Position numbers and translations under genes: made by a program. The notes below the pieces were generated by a model that worked only from the letters and a program-made list of their open reading frames with translations, searched no databases and was not told the origin of the DNA. From Lachnospiraceae bacterium (lineage in GTDB: Bacteria > Bacillota > Clostridia > Lachnospirales > Lachnospiraceae), in contig JAFYBJ010000002.1 in the NCBI GenBank assembly GCA_017540265.1, positions 1 to 44,269 of the forward strand: DNA of 44,269 bases, read 5' to 3'. This document shows positions 6,643 through 14,369 of the stretch, in pieces (the first letter of the stretch is position 1; each line of letters opens with the position of its first letter).

Positions 6643-9021
6643 ATGAATAAAAAATTATACAGACTTATGGACTGGGCAGCCATAGAAGAGGTTACTTACG
6701 GTGAATGCAGCAGACCATCGGAGATCCTTGGAGCTCATGCCATAGGAAGGCAGATGCTCGTACAGTGCTTTTTTCCGGGGGCTTTGAAAGTAAATCTTCA
6801 GCTGCTTGATAAAAAAGCTGCGAGGGGGAAGCTCGTTAAAGATGAGATCCCGATGGAACTTGCGGATGAAGCGGGCTTTTTTGCGGCACTCATATCCACG
6901 TCCGATGCAAAGGATTACAGATATCAGGTTGTATATGGAGACAGTGAAAAGATAATCCCCGAGCTCTACGGAAAGGGCAGGATACTTGAAGATGAAAAGG
7001 AAGAGGCCTTTATCTCGGGCTCGGATCTTAAAGCATATGAATATATGGGCGGGCACAAAAAGACAGTCCGCGGCATAAGAGGTTCCGTATTCAGGGTATA
7101 TGCACCCGGCGCCGTAAGCGTATCACTTCTTTGCCGGAGTTTTTCTTTTAACGGATTGCAGATGCCTATGGACAGGCTTCCCTCCGGTATTTATGAGCTT
7201 TTCGTACCCGGTATTGAAGCCGGAGAAGAATACTGTTTTGAAGTGGTAATGAAAGACGGTACACGTATAAGGAAAGCCGATCCTTTTGCCTTGTATTCTC
7301 CGGGGGCATCAGACGGCTTGAGCGTGATAGCTGATCTTTCCTCCTTTTCATGGAAGGATGCGGAGTGGATAAAGAAAAGAAACGGCGATAAGCTTAATAT
7401 TTATGAGATATCCCTGCCTTCCTGTATTTCGGATGACGGCTTTGACATAAAAGATCTTGCGGCTTCACTCGCTTTATATGCAAAAAATATGGGCTATACA
7501 CATGTGAGCTTAAGGCCTTTTATGGAATATGAAAAGGATGAGGAATGCGGATACGGTACGGTACAGTTTTTTGCTCCTTCTTCGCGTTTCGGCACGCCCG
7601 ATGATTACAGGGGGTTTGTAAATATACTTCATGAGAATGGTATAGGAGTTATCGCACAGTGGAATTTCAGGGAATTCTCAAATGTTTCCTACGGCCTGGC
7701 CGGCTTTGACGGAACAGCTCTTTATGAATATTCGGATCATAAAAGGGGCTTTGATAAGAAAAACGGAAGGCTTGTCTTCGACCTTTCCGATGACCGGATC
7801 ACAGGTTTCTTAAGTTCCGCACTCTTTTATCTGCTTGATGGTTTTCACTTTGACGGAATAGAATTCAAGGACGTGAGCGCTGCACTATATCTGGATTATT
7901 ATAAGGCACCGGATGAATGGACACCCAATATCTATGGCGGTGTGGAAGATCTGCAGACAATAGATTTCCTTAAAGCCGTTAATGCAATGATACATAAGAA
8001 TTTTAAGGGTGTATTTACGATAGCCGAAGAAAACAGCGGATATTCCACGGTTACCGGTACGGGTGATGAGTCTTTGGGCTTTGATCATAAATCAGATATA
8101 GCCCTGGTAAATACGATAGCTGATTATCTCTCACATGATCCCATAGACAGGAAATATCATCATAATGAGCTTACGGACAGCATGCTGTATCAGTTCTGTG
8201 AAGATTATATCTGTCCCGTAAGCGTCTGCCACCTTGATAATCTTCAGGGCGGAATGATAAACCGGATGCACGGAAATGATGCGGAAAAGAAAGAGAATCT
8301 GAAGCTCTTATATGCGTATATGGCTTTCCATACCGGAAGCATGTCTGTATTTATGGGCGAAGAAGCCGGTAATAAAGAATCTTTTGAGGCTATGCGCCGG
8401 ATAAGCATCACACCTTCGGAAGATATGAAGCTTTTCCGCGATTACATGAGGGCTTTAAACAACTTTAAGCTTGCGCATAACAGTGTGTTTTCCATCACAT
8501 CGGATTTTGAATGGATAAGCGAAAATGATGTTGAAAATAACGTATTATCCTTTGTGAGACGTTCCGCTAAAGAAGAGCTCTTCTTTGTATTTAATTTTTC
8601 GGGAAGCGAGCTTAAAAAATTTGAAACGGCTGTGCCCGCAGACGGCAAGTATGAGGAGATATTTGATTCCGCCGCAGAAGCTTACGGCGGCGAGGATAAT
8701 GAAGTACGTTTCTTCCTTGCAAGGGACAAGGCAGTCGGCGGCAGGGATGCATCCTTAGCCATCAGATTAAAGCCTCTTTCGGTTCTTGTATTTTCATATG
8801 TTCCGTATTCAAAAGAGGAAAAAGAGCTTATAGAAAAACGTAAAGCACTTAAGATAAAGAAAAAGGAAGAAGCAAGAAAGAAGCGCATTGAACTTGATAA
8901 AGCTAAGGAAGCAATAAGAAGCGATATAAGATCCGAGCTTGAAAGAAAGATATATGAGGCGGAGGAAGCTATAGCTGCCGGAAGTGAATATAAGAAGAAA
9001 AACGGGAGAAAACAGTCGTGA
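6643..9021 (+). CDS. Glycogen branching enzyme (GlgB/GH13) homologue, predicted inactive, with charged C-terminal helix
   Basis: The 792-residue product follows GlgB architecture: N-terminal domain (MNKKLYRLMDW), a CBM48-like domain at about 140-240, a GH13 barrel at about 250-610, and a beta domain. Family words survive (GLAGFDGTALYE, AALYLDY, EWTPNIYGG, LLYAYMAFHTG), but the catalytic motifs do not. DWVPxHF is QWNFREF (Q339); the nucleophile Asp of DGLRVDAV aligns with K409 in DGIEFKDV; the Asp after His in SHDE aligns with L531 in CHLDN. Only the acid Glu (E462 in TIAEEN) is kept. About 65 Lys/Glu-rich helical residues absent from GlgB end the protein. The frame is intact, so I read it as a pseudoenzyme, perhaps glycan-binding. 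AGGAG at 6631-6635 selects the ATG at 6643. It overlaps the MscS gene by 4 bases. Confidence 0.85.
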   Translation: MNKKLYRLMDWAAIEEVTYGECSRPSEILGAHAIGRQMLVQCFFPGALKVNLQLLDKKAARGKLVKDEIPMELADEAGFFAALISTSDAKDYRYQVVYGDSEKIIPELYGKGRILEDEKEEAFISGSDLKAYEYMGGHKKTVRGIRGSVFRVYAPGAVSVSLLCRSFSFNGLQMPMDRLPSGIYELFVPGIEAGEEYCFEVVMKDGTRIRKADPFALYSPGASDGLSVIADLSSFSWKDAEWIKKRNGDKLNIYEISLPSCISDDGFDIKDLAASLALYAKNMGYTHVSLRPFMEYEKDEECGYGTVQFFAPSSRFGTPDDYRGFVNILHENGIGVIAQWNFREFSNVSYGLAGFDGTALYEYSDHKRGFDKKNGRLVFDLSDDRITGFLSSALFYLLDGFHFDGIEFKDVSAALYLDYYKAPDEWTPNIYGGVEDLQTIDFLKAVNAMIHKNFKGVFTIAEENSGYSTVTGTGDESLGFDHKSDIALVNTIADYLSHDPIDRKYHHNELTDSMLYQFCEDYICPVSVCHLDNLQGGMINRMHGNDAEKKENLKLLYAYMAFHTGSMSVFMGEEAGNKESFEAMRRISITPSEDMKLFRDYMRALNNFKLAHNSVFSITSDFEWISENDVENNVLSFVRRSAKEELFFVFNFSGSELKKFETAVPADGKYEEIFDSAAEAYGGEDNEVRFFLARDKAVGGRDASLAIRLKPLSVLVFSYVPYSKEEKELIEKRKALKIKKKEEARKKRIELDKAKEAIRSDIRSELERKIYEAEEAIAAGSEYKKKNGRKQS

Positions 9022-9992
9022 TAAAACACTTCCTTTATGCAGCGGAAACACTTTCGGAGGGAACAGCCGTTTCGGAAGACAGTGTATCAGGGGCATCGGT
9101 TTCTTTTGCTGATATCCCGCAGTCGGTTTCGGTAGCGGCTGCAGAGAGCGTGGCACAGATAAGCGAGGATATAGATGCCTTCCAGGCTTATCTTGCGACC
9201 ATACCCTCGAAGTTTACGGTTTTTGCGATAAAATTCTTTTTCGCACTTGTAATCTTCATACTGGCATCATTTGCGATCAAATTCATAAGAAAAGTATTAA
9301 AAAAGGCAATGGAAAAGGCAAATGCCGATCTGAGCATCAGACACTTTGCCGATTCCCTTGTAAAGATCATTCTTTATGCAGTGCTTGTGATCGGTTTGGC
9401 TTCATATTTCGGAATAGAGACCACAAGCCTTATAGCTTTACTTGGTTCTGCCGGCGTGACGGTTGCTCTTGCCATACAGGGAAGCTTATCCAATGTGACG
9501 GGCGGTGTGCTCATCCTTCTTTTAAAACCTTTTAAGCTTGGTGACTATATACATGAGGATAATAAAGGCAATGAGGGAACCGTAAAAGAGATAGGGCTTT
9601 TTTATACAAAGCTGCATACCCTTGACGGACGTACCGTAGTCCTGCCAAACGGGCCTTTGGCCAATACCTCCCTTGTTAATGTAAATATGGCTCCCATGAG
9701 ACAGATAATCATGACAGTAGGGATAAGCTACGGGGCCGATATAGATAAGGCAAAGGCCGTGATAGAGAAGGTAATAACCAAAGAAGAGCTGATCCTTCAG
9801 AATATACCCATAAAGGTTTATGTGGAATCCCTCGACAGTTCGGCAGTTACAATAGGACTTCGTGCCTTTGTGAAAAATGAGGATTATTTCCCGGCTAAAT
9901 GGGCGCTTACGGAGAATATAAAGAAAGCCCTGGATGCCGAAGGTGTGGAGATCCCTTTTGACCAGCTGGATGTCCATATAAAAAATGAGTAG
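9018..9992 (+). CDS. Small-conductance mechanosensitive channel, MscS family
   Basis: The 324-residue membrane protein has a non-cytoplasmic-looking N-terminus of about 60 residues, then helices at about 65-90 and 116-133 and the pore helix at about 138-173 with the Gly/Ala-rich MscS signature (GSAGVTVALAIQGSLSN). The cytosolic vestibule (KPFKLGDYI onward) completes the family layout. MscS channels open under membrane tension and release solutes on hypo-osmotic shock. The start is GTG at 9018, overlapping the TGA of the upstream gene (GTGA), with GGGAG at 9004-9008. This implies translational coupling to the inactive branching-enzyme homologue, an unusual partnership. Confidence 0.94.
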   Translation: MIKHFLYAAETLSEGTAVSEDSVSGASVSFADIPQSVSVAAAESVAQISEDIDAFQAYLATIPSKFTVFAIKFFFALVIFILASFAIKFIRKVLKKAMEKANADLSIRHFADSLVKIILYAVLVIGLASYFGIETTSLIALLGSAGVTVALAIQGSLSNVTGGVLILLLKPFKLGDYIHEDNKGNEGTVKEIGLFYTKLHTLDGRTVVLPNGPLANTSLVNVNMAPMRQIIMTVGISYGADIDKAKAVIEKVITKEELILQNIPIKVYVESLDSSAVTIGLRAFVKNEDYFPAKWALTENIKKALDAEGVEIPFDQLDVHIKNE

Positions 9993-10015
9993 TTTGAGAG
10001 CATGAAATTTTCCCC

Positions 10016-10044
10016 TTGTAAATTGTTATATGCGCGGTTATAAT
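10016..10044 (+). promoter_or_regulatory. Promoter of tRNA-Thr
   Basis: TTGTAA (10016-10021), a 17-base spacer, and perfect TATAAT (10039-10044) lie 9 bases before the mature tRNA 5' end. Confidence 0.8.
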
Positions 10045-10053
10045 ATGGGGGTT

Positions 10054-10126
10054 GCTGAAATAGCTCAGTCGGTAGAGCACTTCACTCGTAATGAAGGGGT
10101 CGCGGGTTCAAGTCCCGCTTTCAGCT
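10054..10126 (+). tRNA. tRNA-Thr, anticodon CGT
   Basis: A complete cloverleaf can be drawn. The acceptor stem is GCTGAAA (10054-10060) with TTTCAGC (10119-10125), and U73 is the discriminator. The D arm is GCTC/GAGC. The anticodon stem CTTCA/TGAAG has loop CTCGTAA, giving anticodon CGT at 10087-10089, which reads ACG threonine codons. The T arm is GCGGG/CCCGC with loop TTCAAGT. The 3' CCA is not encoded and must be added after transcription. The gene stands alone with its own promoter and a terminator-like hairpin 23 bases downstream. Confidence 0.96.
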
Positions 10127-10148
10127 TTTAATAAAGACTTTCGGAAGA

Positions 10149-10190
10149 ATCCTTCAAACTCTTGTAAATTAAGGCTTTGAGGGATTTTTT
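10149..10190 (+). terminator. Terminator after tRNA-Thr, with an overlapping alternative stem
   Basis: ATCCTTCAAA (10149-10158) pairs with TTTGAGGGAT (10176-10185, one G-U pair) and is followed by a T-run to 10190. Part of its loop, ACTCTTGT (10158-10165), is fully complementary to ACAAGAGT at 10192-10199 beyond the T-run, so a second stem could compete with it or form a pseudoknot. alaS begins 37 bases after the T-run. Confidence 0.75.
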
Positions 10191-10226
10191 GACAAGAGTC
10201 GGATATCACTCTTTATGGAGGTTTAT

Positions 10227-12884
10227 ATGGAAAAGTATGGTGTTAACCAATTAAGAAAGATGTTTCTTGAATATTTTGAGGAGAAGGGGCATCTTAAGAT
10301 GAACAGTTTCTCCCTTGTTCCTCATAATGATAATTCTCTTTTGATCATCAATTCCGGAATGGCTCCCTTAAAGCCTTATTTTACAGGTCAGGAGATCCCT
10401 CCCAGAAAAAGAGTGACCACATGTCAGAAATGCGTGCGTACCGGAGATATCGATAATGTAGGTAAGACCGCGCGTCACGGCACCTTTTTTGAGATGTTAG
10501 GAAATTTTTCCTTCGGTGATTATTTTAAGAAGGAAGCAATCCCCTGGGCGTGGGAATTCCTTACGGAGACCGTAGGCCTTGATCCCGACAGGCTTTATCC
10601 TTCCGTGTATGTGGATGATGATGAAGCTTACAGGATATGGAACGAAGATATGAAGATACCGGCAGACCGTATCTTCAAATTCGGTAAGGAAGATAATTTC
10701 TGGGAGCATGGTTCCGGTCCCTGCGGTCCCTGTACCGAGATATATTATGACAGGGGAGAAAAATACGGATGCGGAAAGCCCGGGTGCACCGTAGGCTGTG
10801 ACTGTGACAGATATATGGAAGTCTGGAACGTGGTATTCTCACAGTTTGACAATGACGGTCACGGTAATTATTCGGATCTTGTCCAGAAAAATATTGATAC
10901 CGGAATGGGACTCGAAAGACTTGCCGTTGCAGTGCAGGATGTTGATTCCATATTCGACGTGGATACTTTAAAGAGCCTTCGCGATGCAGTATGCGGTATG
11001 TCGGGAAAGACCTATCATGCTTCGGATAGGGATGACGTTTCCATCAGGGTGATCACCGACCATATACGTTCCGCTACATTTATGATATCCGACGGCATCA
11101 TGCCTTCAAATACGGGACGCGGCTACGTATTAAGAAGGATAATACGACGCGCCTGCAGGCACGGAAAGCTTTTAGGCATAGACGGAGCTTTCCTTACAAA
11201 GCTTGCCGATGTAGTCATCGAGGGTTCAAAGGACGGATACCCCGAGCTTGAAGAAAAGAAATCATTCATAATGAATGTTATAAGCGAGGAAGAAGAGAAG
11301 TTTGAAAAGACCATAAATCAGGGTCTTGAGATACTTGACGGTATGATCAATTCTCTTTCAGGTAAAAAGGTGCTTTCGGGAGAAGACGGATTTAAGCTCT
11401 TTGATACTTTTGGTTTCCCTGTGGATCTCACAAAAGAGATACTTGAGGAAAAGGGCATAAGCCTTGATGAGGAAGGCTTTGAAAAGGCGGCAAAGGAGCA
11501 CAAGGAAAAAGCAAAGGGCTCATGGAAAAAGACAAATTATATGGGCGCTGCTTCAACCGTTTATGAGGAGCTTGATGCTGCACTTAATACTGAATTTACG
11601 GGTTATGACAGTCTTGAGGCTTCGGAAGAGATAGCAGCCCTCTGCCTGCTTCATCCTGAAGGAGATGAGGAGGATTCCGTATCCGAAGCTTTGTCGGAAG
11701 GTGAGCACGGAGCTGTTATCACGAGAAAGACTCCTTTCTACGGGACGATGGGCGGACAGGTCGGCGACACCGGCGTGATCAGCACTTCCGACGGTGAATT
11801 TAAAGTGACTGAGACGATTCATGTTGCAGGCTCCAAGATAGCTCATGTAGGTGTTGTTACAAAGGGAATGATAAAGAAAGGTGACAGAGCCGTCCTTAAG
11901 GTTAATGAAAAGGGCCGCATGGATACCTGCAGAAACCACTCTGCGACTCATCTTATGCAGAAAGCTTTAAGGGAAGTGCTTGGAAGCCATGTTGAACAGA
12001 AGGGCTCCTATCAGGATCCGGAAAAGACCAGGTTTGACTTCAGCCACTTTAAAGCAATGACTGCAGAAGAATTAAAGCAGGTTGAAGAAATAGTAAACGA
12101 AAAGATAGCTGCAGCGCTTTTGGTCGACACAAAGGAAATGAGTATCGAAGAGGCCAAGAAGACCGGCGCAATGGCGCTTTTTGGTGAAAAATACGGTGAC
12201 AGGGTAAGGGTTGTAAATATGGGCGACTGGTCCGTTGAATTATGCGGAGGTACACATGTAAAGAACACGAGCCAGATATCCCAGTTTAAGATTGTATCCG
12301 AAAGCGGCGTATCTGCCGGCGTCAGACGTATCGAAGCGATAAGCGGCGATAATGTAAGAAAGTATTATGAGAAGCTTGAGAGTCAGGCAGATGAGGCTGC
12401 GGCTTTACTTAAGACTACTCCTTCCGAGCTTGCCGAGCACATAAAGAAGCTTCAGGCTGAGCTTAAGGCTCTAAAGAGTGAAAATGAATCCTTAAAGAAC
12501 AAGGCAGCTTCCGGTCAGCTTGAAGGTGTTCTTGATAAGGTCCTTGATATTAACGGCGTGAAGTTCCTTGCTGCAAGCGTTGATAATGTGGATATGAACG
12601 GCTTAAGGGATCTCGGAGACAAGTTAAAGGATAAGCTCGGAGACGGAGTTATACTTCTTGTCTCATCAAAGGATGGTAAGGTAAATCTCGTATCCATGGT
12701 GACGGATGAATGCATAAAGAAGGGCGCGCATGCAGGAAATCTTATAAAAGGTGTAGCAGCTCTTGTAGGCGGTGGTGGTGGCGGAAGGCCCAATATGGCA
12801 CAGGCAGGCGGAAAGGATCCTTCGGGTATCCCTGCAGTTATAGAGAAGGCTCCGGAGATACTTAAGTCACAGCTTGAGGCGTAG
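10227..12884 (+). CDS. alaS: Alanine--tRNA ligase
   Basis: AlaRS charges tRNA-Ala and hydrolyses mischarged Ser/Gly-tRNA-Ala. The 885-residue protein has normal length and layout. The class II catalytic core begins with QLRKMFLEYFEEKGH and contains NSGMAPLKPYF. The editing domain carries the zinc-type ligands of HSATHLMQKAL and CGGTHVKNTSQ. A coiled coil follows (ELKALKSENESLKNKA), then a C-terminal DHHA1 domain with VGGGGGGRPNMAQAGG. GGAGG at 10217-10221 lies 5 bases before the ATG at 10227; the upstream in-frame ATG at 10215 overlaps that site and is rejected. I see no T-box (no AGGGTGGnACCGCG-like bulge) in the leader. A TTGACA at 10189-10194 has no convincing -10 partner. Confidence 0.98.
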   Translation: MEKYGVNQLRKMFLEYFEEKGHLKMNSFSLVPHNDNSLLIINSGMAPLKPYFTGQEIPPRKRVTTCQKCVRTGDIDNVGKTARHGTFFEMLGNFSFGDYFKKEAIPWAWEFLTETVGLDPDRLYPSVYVDDDEAYRIWNEDMKIPADRIFKFGKEDNFWEHGSGPCGPCTEIYYDRGEKYGCGKPGCTVGCDCDRYMEVWNVVFSQFDNDGHGNYSDLVQKNIDTGMGLERLAVAVQDVDSIFDVDTLKSLRDAVCGMSGKTYHASDRDDVSIRVITDHIRSATFMISDGIMPSNTGRGYVLRRIIRRACRHGKLLGIDGAFLTKLADVVIEGSKDGYPELEEKKSFIMNVISEEEEKFEKTINQGLEILDGMINSLSGKKVLSGEDGFKLFDTFGFPVDLTKEILEEKGISLDEEGFEKAAKEHKEKAKGSWKKTNYMGAASTVYEELDAALNTEFTGYDSLEASEEIAALCLLHPEGDEEDSVSEALSEGEHGAVITRKTPFYGTMGGQVGDTGVISTSDGEFKVTETIHVAGSKIAHVGVVTKGMIKKGDRAVLKVNEKGRMDTCRNHSATHLMQKALREVLGSHVEQKGSYQDPEKTRFDFSHFKAMTAEELKQVEEIVNEKIAAALLVDTKEMSIEEAKKTGAMALFGEKYGDRVRVVNMGDWSVELCGGTHVKNTSQISQFKIVSESGVSAGVRRIEAISGDNVRKYYEKLESQADEAAALLKTTPSELAEHIKKLQAELKALKSENESLKNKAASGQLEGVLDKVLDINGVKFLAASVDNVDMNGLRDLGDKLKDKLGDGVILLVSSKDGKVNLVSMVTDECIKKGAHAGNLIKGVAALVGGGGGGRPNMAQAGGKDPSGIPAVIEKAPEILKSQLEA

Positions 12885-12911
12885 AGATAGAGAAAAGTAA
12901 GGGGATTAAAG

Positions 12912-14009
12912 ATGGATAATAATTCAATGAACAATGATAATGGAAATCTGTTCGGAAATAATATGAACTCATCCGGTAATAATGACGCGTTCGGACAGAA
13001 CCTGTTTAATAACAGCTCGTATATGAATACGGGAAGCAATACTGATATGAATACGAACAATACCTACGGAAATACCGGAAACAATACGAACACTACGAAC
13101 AATACGAACAATACGAACAATACAAACAACACAAACAATACAAACAACACAAACAATACAAATAATACCTACCAGACTTCAAATAATACCGGATATCAGA
13201 CTGCGGCTAACGGATACCAGTCGTCCTACAACAACAGCTATCAGAGCAACGGATATCAGAACAATGCTTACCAGAGCAACGGATATCAGAACAACGCTTA
13301 CCAGAGCAACGGATATCAGAACAACGCCTACCAGAACAACGGTTATCATAACAACGCCTACCAGAACAATGGATATCAGAATAACGGATATCAGAACGGG
13401 TATAATAACGGCGCTCCCGCAGTAGAGCCTGCTGACGGCATGGCTACGGCGTCCCTTGTTTTAGGCGTTATGGGATTCTTCTTCGGTTTCCTGTTTTCAA
13501 TCATAGGCCTGATACTTGCCATTGTTGCCGGCAAGAAGGGAAATACCAGCGGAAAGAGGAAGGCCGGTTTTATCACCTCGCTTATTGGTCTTATCCTGGG
13601 GATCATTGTTATTATTATTTCCGTATTTTTTATAGCCGCCATAATCCCTAAGATAGAGGAATATGCCGAGAGGGATAATGACAGTGAATATTCTTCGTAC
13701 GATTATGATTATGATTTTGATTCCGATTATTCTTCTTCGGATGTGCAGGAATTAGAAAACGCTTTTACGGCTGCAATGCTTGATCCTGCCTCCATGGATG
13801 AGGAAGATGAGTATTCCGAGATCCCGGCTCTTGTGGAAGAAGGGATATATGTGTCCGAAACAGATCCTTCCGACAGCGATCTTATGGCAGCATTTTATGA
13901 ATTTGCAGGGGCTAAGGATGCAAAAGAACTTCTTGATAAGTACGGTGCTAACGAGATAGTGATATATTTCGACATGGAATTGTTTGAGGCTTACGTGGAA
14001 ATACAGTAA
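12912..14009 (+). CDS. Membrane protein with Asn/Thr/Gln/Tyr low-complexity N-terminus and DUF4190-like helices
   Basis: The 365-residue product starts with about 175 disordered residues. These contain an Asn-Asn-Thr tandem run (coding bases about 13090-13168) followed by a 10-residue unit of the form YQSNGYQNNA repeated about five times (about 13240-13400). Two hydrophobic helices follow at about 178-207 and 219-243, separated by a basic GKKGNTSGKRKAG loop, the pattern of DUF4190 proteins. An acidic Asp/Ser/Tyr stretch and a C-terminal domain of about 100 residues end it. With the short loop facing the cytosol, both the repeat region and the C-terminus would be outside (inference). AGGGGA precedes the ATG. 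It lies 27 bases after alaS and may share its transcript. Function unknown. Confidence 0.8.
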   Translation: MDNNSMNNDNGNLFGNNMNSSGNNDAFGQNLFNNSSYMNTGSNTDMNTNNTYGNTGNNTNTTNNTNNTNNTNNTNNTNNTNNTNNTYQTSNNTGYQTAANGYQSSYNNSYQSNGYQNNAYQSNGYQNNAYQSNGYQNNAYQNNGYHNNAYQNNGYQNNGYQNGYNNGAPAVEPADGMATASLVLGVMGFFFGFLFSIIGLILAIVAGKKGNTSGKRKAGFITSLIGLILGIIVIIISVFFIAAIIPKIEEYAERDNDSEYSSYDYDYDFDSDYSSSDVQELENAFTAAMLDPASMDEEDEYSEIPALVEEGIYVSETDPSDSDLMAAFYEFAGAKDAKELLDKYGANEIVIYFDMELFEAYVEIQ

Positions 14010-14026
14010 TTATTTAAAAGTTTTAC

Positions 14027-14056
14027 TTGACGGGGCAGTACCCGTTCTCTTATAAT
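14027..14056 (+). promoter_or_regulatory. Promoter of rpsU
   Basis: TTGACG (14027-14032), an 18-base spacer and perfect TATAAT (14051-14056). Transcription would begin at about 14063, exactly where the leader stem starts. Confidence 0.8.
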
Positions 14057-14062
14057 AATACG

Positions 14063-14126
14063 CGTGCATTAAAAAAAATCAGTCAGTGCACGATTATAAG
14101 GCTGAGAGGGAGGTTGAATCAGTCAT
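14063..14126 (+). promoter_or_regulatory. rpsU 5' leader with 5'-terminal hairpin and repeated AATCAGTCA
   Basis: CGTGCA (14063-14068) pairs with TGCACG (14087-14092) around an 18-base A-rich loop, at the predicted 5' end of the mRNA. The 9-mer AATCAGTCA occurs in that loop (14077-14085) and again directly before the start codon (14117-14125). The Shine-Dalgarno GGGAGG (14108-14113) is 13 bases from the ATG, longer than usual. This layout suggests translational control of S21, but it matches no leader I can name. Confidence 0.5.
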
Positions 14127-14303
14127 ATGGCAAAGGTTGAAGTTAAGCCCGGCGAGGATCTTGAGAGCGCACTCAGACGCTTCAAGAGGAGCTGCGCAAA
14201 GGCAGGCATCCAGCAGGAGATCCGCAAGCGCGAGCATTATGAGAAGCCCAGCGTAAGACGCAAGAAGAAGTCCGAGGCTGCCAGAAAGCGTAAATATAAC
14301 TGA
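14127..14303 (+). CDS. rpsU: Small ribosomal subunit protein S21
   Basis: A 58-residue basic protein beginning [19 protein letters not shown], with [19 protein letters not shown] near the C-terminus, is unmistakably S21. S21 sits near the 3' end of 16S rRNA on the 30S platform and affects translation initiation. Length is normal for Firmicutes. The gene is flanked by its own promoter and terminator, so it is a single-gene unit. Confidence 0.97.
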   Translation: MAKVEVKPGEDLESALRRFKRSCAKAGIQQEIRKREHYEKPSVRRKKKSEAARKRKYN

Positions 14304-14318
14304 TCAGCAGATCACATA

Positions 14319-14348
14319 ATCCCGGAGGGCTCTTCTTCCGGGATTTTT
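14319..14348 (+). terminator. Intrinsic terminator of rpsU
   Basis: ATCCCGGA (14319-14326) pairs perfectly with TCCGGGAT (14337-14344) around a 10-base loop, followed by five T residues. Confidence 0.92.
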
Positions 14349-14369
14349 ATATCGATAACGGAGATCCAT

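Noticed and set aside
10127-10226. T-box riboswitch before alaS
   Set aside because: No specifier stem, no T-box bulge sequence and too little space; only a terminator-like hairpin and one competing stem are present.
12515-13060. A 181-codon minus-strand open frame across the alaS end and the next gene
   Set aside because: Opposite to two supported genes, proline/leucine-rich shadow translation with no motif or promoter.
13081-13400. CRISPR-like array
   Set aside because: The repeats are in-frame coding repeats without unique spacers and belong to a low-complexity protein.
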